Assembly (NCBI GenBank): GCA_018266845.1
Contig: JAFDZO010000002.1
Coordinates: forward strand, 1 to 64,000
From: Bacteroidota bacterium
GTDB taxonomy: Bacteria > Bacteroidota > Ignavibacteria > Tepidaquicellales > Tepidaquicellaceae
Length of the DNA: 64,000 nt
Direction: 5' to 3'
In this document: piece by piece, positions 62,362-64,000 of the stretch
Numbering within the stretch: position 1 is the first letter of the stretch
Layout of the letters: each line of letters opens with the position of its first letter
The notes under the pieces: model-generated
Database searches by the model: none
Told to the model about the DNA's origin: nothing
The model's input: only the letters and a program-made list of their open reading frames with translations
Made by a program: the position numbers and the translations under genes

Positions 62362-63573
62362 ATGAACAAAAATCTTTTATCCCTTGTATTGTTATTTTTC
62401 ATAAGCTGTAATGCTTTCAGCCAATGGAACGTGCAATACAGAACGCAGGTTCTTAAGCAAGGTCCTGACACACTGAAAATCTCCCTTCAGGTGCGATGGA
62501 CAGGAGCCGGCGGTTCAGATTTTACAATGAATCAAGGAACTATCAGAGTAAGATGGTCAAATGCAAGCTTTGCAAACATAAGAAGCCTTTCGGCAATTGG
62601 AAGCTGTATAGTATTTACCGGCGCAACAAACGGAATGGGATATACATCATCTATCCGCCAGAAGACTGCCGTCGGTTCGGATAGCGCTTATGTAATTTCT
62701 CCGCTTGCATTATCTTCTGCCGTGAACTCTAACGGATGGAATACCCCCGCAGAGCTTACCGGCGCAGGAGACCCGGACAGCGGATTTGTTGTTACCAATG
62801 CTTACAGGGAAATAGCTCAATTAAAATGGCTGGTATTGAATGCAGGCGGCGCGGCTCAGATAACGATTGATAATGCTGCTTCAGGATTTTTAACAGCGGG
62901 AAGATTTGATAATCCGCGAAACTGTCCTTCCGCAAATGCAACCAATTTTGCGTCGGGGAGTTTATTATCCGATGATTCACAAACTTCAAACACTACTCCG
63001 CTTCCTGTTGAGTTAGCTTCTTTTGTTTCATCTGTAAATAAAAACGCAGTTACACTTAATTGGACAACTATAAGCGAGCAAAACAATAAAGGCTTTTCAA
63101 TAGAAAGGACGAAATCAGGAAACGAGCTTCAATGGAACGAAGTAAAGTTCGTAAATGGAGCAGGCAGTTCTTCAAATCCTGTAAACTATTCCTTTGAAGA
63201 TAAAAATTTAACAACGGCAAAATATAAATACAGATTAAAGCAGGTTGACTTCAACGGCAATTACAAGTATTACGAATTGCAAAACGAAGTGGAAGTCGGC
63301 ATTCCGGCAAAATTTGAAATAAGCCAGAACTATCCTAATCCGTTTAATCCGTCAACGAAAATAAATTTTGCTCTTCCTAATGATACTAAGGTAGTGATGA
63401 AAGTCTATGACATTACAGGAAGAGAAGTGCAGACAATATTTAATGATGAGTTAAAACCTGCCGGGTATTATACAGTAGATTTTAACGGCGCGGGGCTTTC
63501 AAGCGGTATCTACATTTACAGAATCCAGACAGATAAAGATGCTGTAACAAAAAAAATGGCTTTGGTTAAATAG
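62362..63573 (+). CDS. Secreted protein with T9SS sorting domain
   Basis: A 403-aa exported protein with signal peptide (NLLSLVLLFFISCNAFSQ). Residues ~20-210 are beta-rich and unassigned (LKISLQVRWTGAGGSDFTM). A linker LPVELASFVSSVNKNAVTLN leads to a fibronectin-like region seen before many T9SS tails. The last ~85 residues are a type A T9SS domain: QNYPNPFNPSTKINFALPN, YDITGREVQTIF, SSGIYIYRIQTDKDAVTKKM. It should reach the cell surface through T9SS. It lies next to the dockerin-like trio, which lack this domain, showing two distinct C-terminal types side by side. Confidence 0.88.
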   Translation: MNKNLLSLVLLFFISCNAFSQWNVQYRTQVLKQGPDTLKISLQVRWTGAGGSDFTMNQGTIRVRWSNASFANIRSLSAIGSCIVFTGATNGMGYTSSIRQKTAVGSDSAYVISPLALSSAVNSNGWNTPAELTGAGDPDSGFVVTNAYREIAQLKWLVLNAGGAAQITIDNAASGFLTAGRFDNPRNCPSANATNFASGSLLSDDSQTSNTTPLPVELASFVSSVNKNAVTLNWTTISEQNNKGFSIERTKSGNELQWNEVKFVNGAGSSSNPVNYSFEDKNLTTAKYKYRLKQVDFNGNYKYYELQNEVEVGIPAKFEISQNYPNPFNPSTKINFALPNDTKVVMKVYDITGREVQTIFNDELKPAGYYTVDFNGAGLSSGIYIYRIQTDKDAVTKKMALVK

Positions 63574-63580
63574 ATGAAAT

Positions 63581-63620
63581 AAAAACGGCAGGTACTGTTT
63601 GTTTGTATCTGCCGTTTTTT
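63581..63620 (+). terminator. Terminator after the T9SS protein gene
   Basis: AAAAACGGCAG (63581-63591) pairs with CTGCCGTTTTT (63609-63619), followed by further T. A textbook intrinsic terminator 8 bp past the stop codon. Confidence 0.9.
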
Positions 63621-63632
63621 TGTTAAACAAAA

Positions 63633-63755
63633 ATGGAATTAAAAAAATATAATTACAGCAGCAGAGGTGCCGGAAAAATAAAATTTGCAAAAGAAATTTT
63701 TCTTGTTTGCGCAGGAATAATTTTTTCAATAATTGTCTTCTTGCTTACCCGCTGA
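63633..63755 (+). CDS. Possible 40-aa single-membrane-span protein
   Basis: An ATG at 63633 opens a 40-codon frame ending TGA at 63755. The product starts with a basic segment (MELKKYNYSSRGAGKIKFAK) and continues with one hydrophobic helix (IFLVCAGIIFSIIVFLLTR). This is the organisation of many small membrane proteins, and the coding region starts just after a terminator. No ribosome-binding site is evident, and family support cannot be checked here. Confidence 0.4.
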   Translation: MELKKYNYSSRGAGKIKFAKEIFLVCAGIIFSIIVFLLTR

Positions 63756-63809
63756 AAAGTGAATTACAATTTACAACTTCCTTAACTACCTTTCCGAAAA
63801 ATAAACCTC

Positions 63810-64000
63810 TTGGCTTCAAAAATTTTCTCACGAACTGTATGGATACTTTGCTTTGTCAGTTTGTTTAATGATATTGCAAGTGAAATGCTGTACCCTATTC
63901 TGCCTGTTTATCTAAAAGAAATAGGATTTTCTGTTTTCCTTATCGGACTTCTTGAAGGATTGGCAGATGTAACAAGCGGTATCAGCAAAGGATATTTCGG
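63810..64000 (+). CDS. MFS transporter, N-terminal part (runs off the window)
   Basis: An open frame from a TTG at 63810 to the window end encodes 63 residues and continues. Segments such as FVSLFNDIASEMLYPILPVY, IGFSVFLIGLLEGLADVTSG match the first helices of MFS transporters, particularly the Asp/Glu-containing FNDxASEMLYP motif found in a large exporter group. The stop in this frame at 63783-63785 limits the start to after it; TTG is the only good candidate. Confidence 0.75.
   Translation, partial: MASKIFSRTVWILCFVSLFNDIASEMLYPILPVYLKEIGFSVFLIGLLEGLADVTSGISKGYF

Overview
This AT-rich window is dense, mostly vertical-looking chromosome from a Gram-negative member of the Bacteroidota/Ignavibacteriota (Chlorobi) side of the FCB group. 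The evidence is two secreted proteins ending in type IX secretion (T9SS) C-terminal domains with the 'QNYPNPFNP' start typical of that lineage, a TonB-dependent receptor, lipid A (LpxH) and MEP-pathway genes, a long-form IspG, and type IB GTP cyclohydrolase. No rRNA, tRNA, CRISPR array, integrase or recognisable transposase gene was seen.

Layout. 1-5.3 kb: a plus-strand run of small redox/stress enzymes (thioredoxin-like, pirin, VOC, FMN reductase, NmrA) and an MFS exporter. 5.4-8.4 kb: a broken DinB gene and a metal P1B-ATPase on the minus strand. 8.6-24.8 kb: a long plus-strand housekeeping run: TsaC/Sua5, a propeller-like protein plus a VWA protein, enolase, QueA, IspD, an esterase / N-terminal-nucleophile asparaginase / inactive-looking amidohydrolase / Nudix group, FolE2, a small secreted protein, LpxH and PBP1A. 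24.8-43.2 kb: minus strand. It holds a T9SS kelch-like protein, a probable operon from kup through a CDP-alcohol phosphatidyltransferase and nucleotidyltransferase to rhomboid, ispG, a methyltransferase and an MFS protein, then TPR and TonB genes (the latter behind a TPP riboswitch), an ECF sigma/ChrR-like cupin pair, and ispF with an MNT/HEPN pair and murB in one overlapping operon. 43.4-48 kb: kynureninase and cysS separated by repeat-rich spacers. 48.2-62.3 kb: three large secreted proteins (1528, 923 and 823 aa) that share one C-terminal module ending in two dockerin-like calcium loops, plus a minus-strand operon of two paralogous unknown proteins around a YceH gene. 62.4-64 kb: a T9SS protein, a possible 40-aa membrane protein and the start of an MFS gene.

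The genes cover cell-envelope building (lpxH, PBP1A, murB, ispD/F/G), translation (cysS, queA, tsaC) and surface or secreted proteins. The most unusual content is: a family of intergenic hairpins whose arms vary but stay paired around short similar loops; the secreted-protein trio with a shared C-terminal module; a toxin-antitoxin-like pair embedded between ispF and murB; a hairpin element between 23-bp direct repeats that include a stop codon; and a nine-copy 91-bp array.
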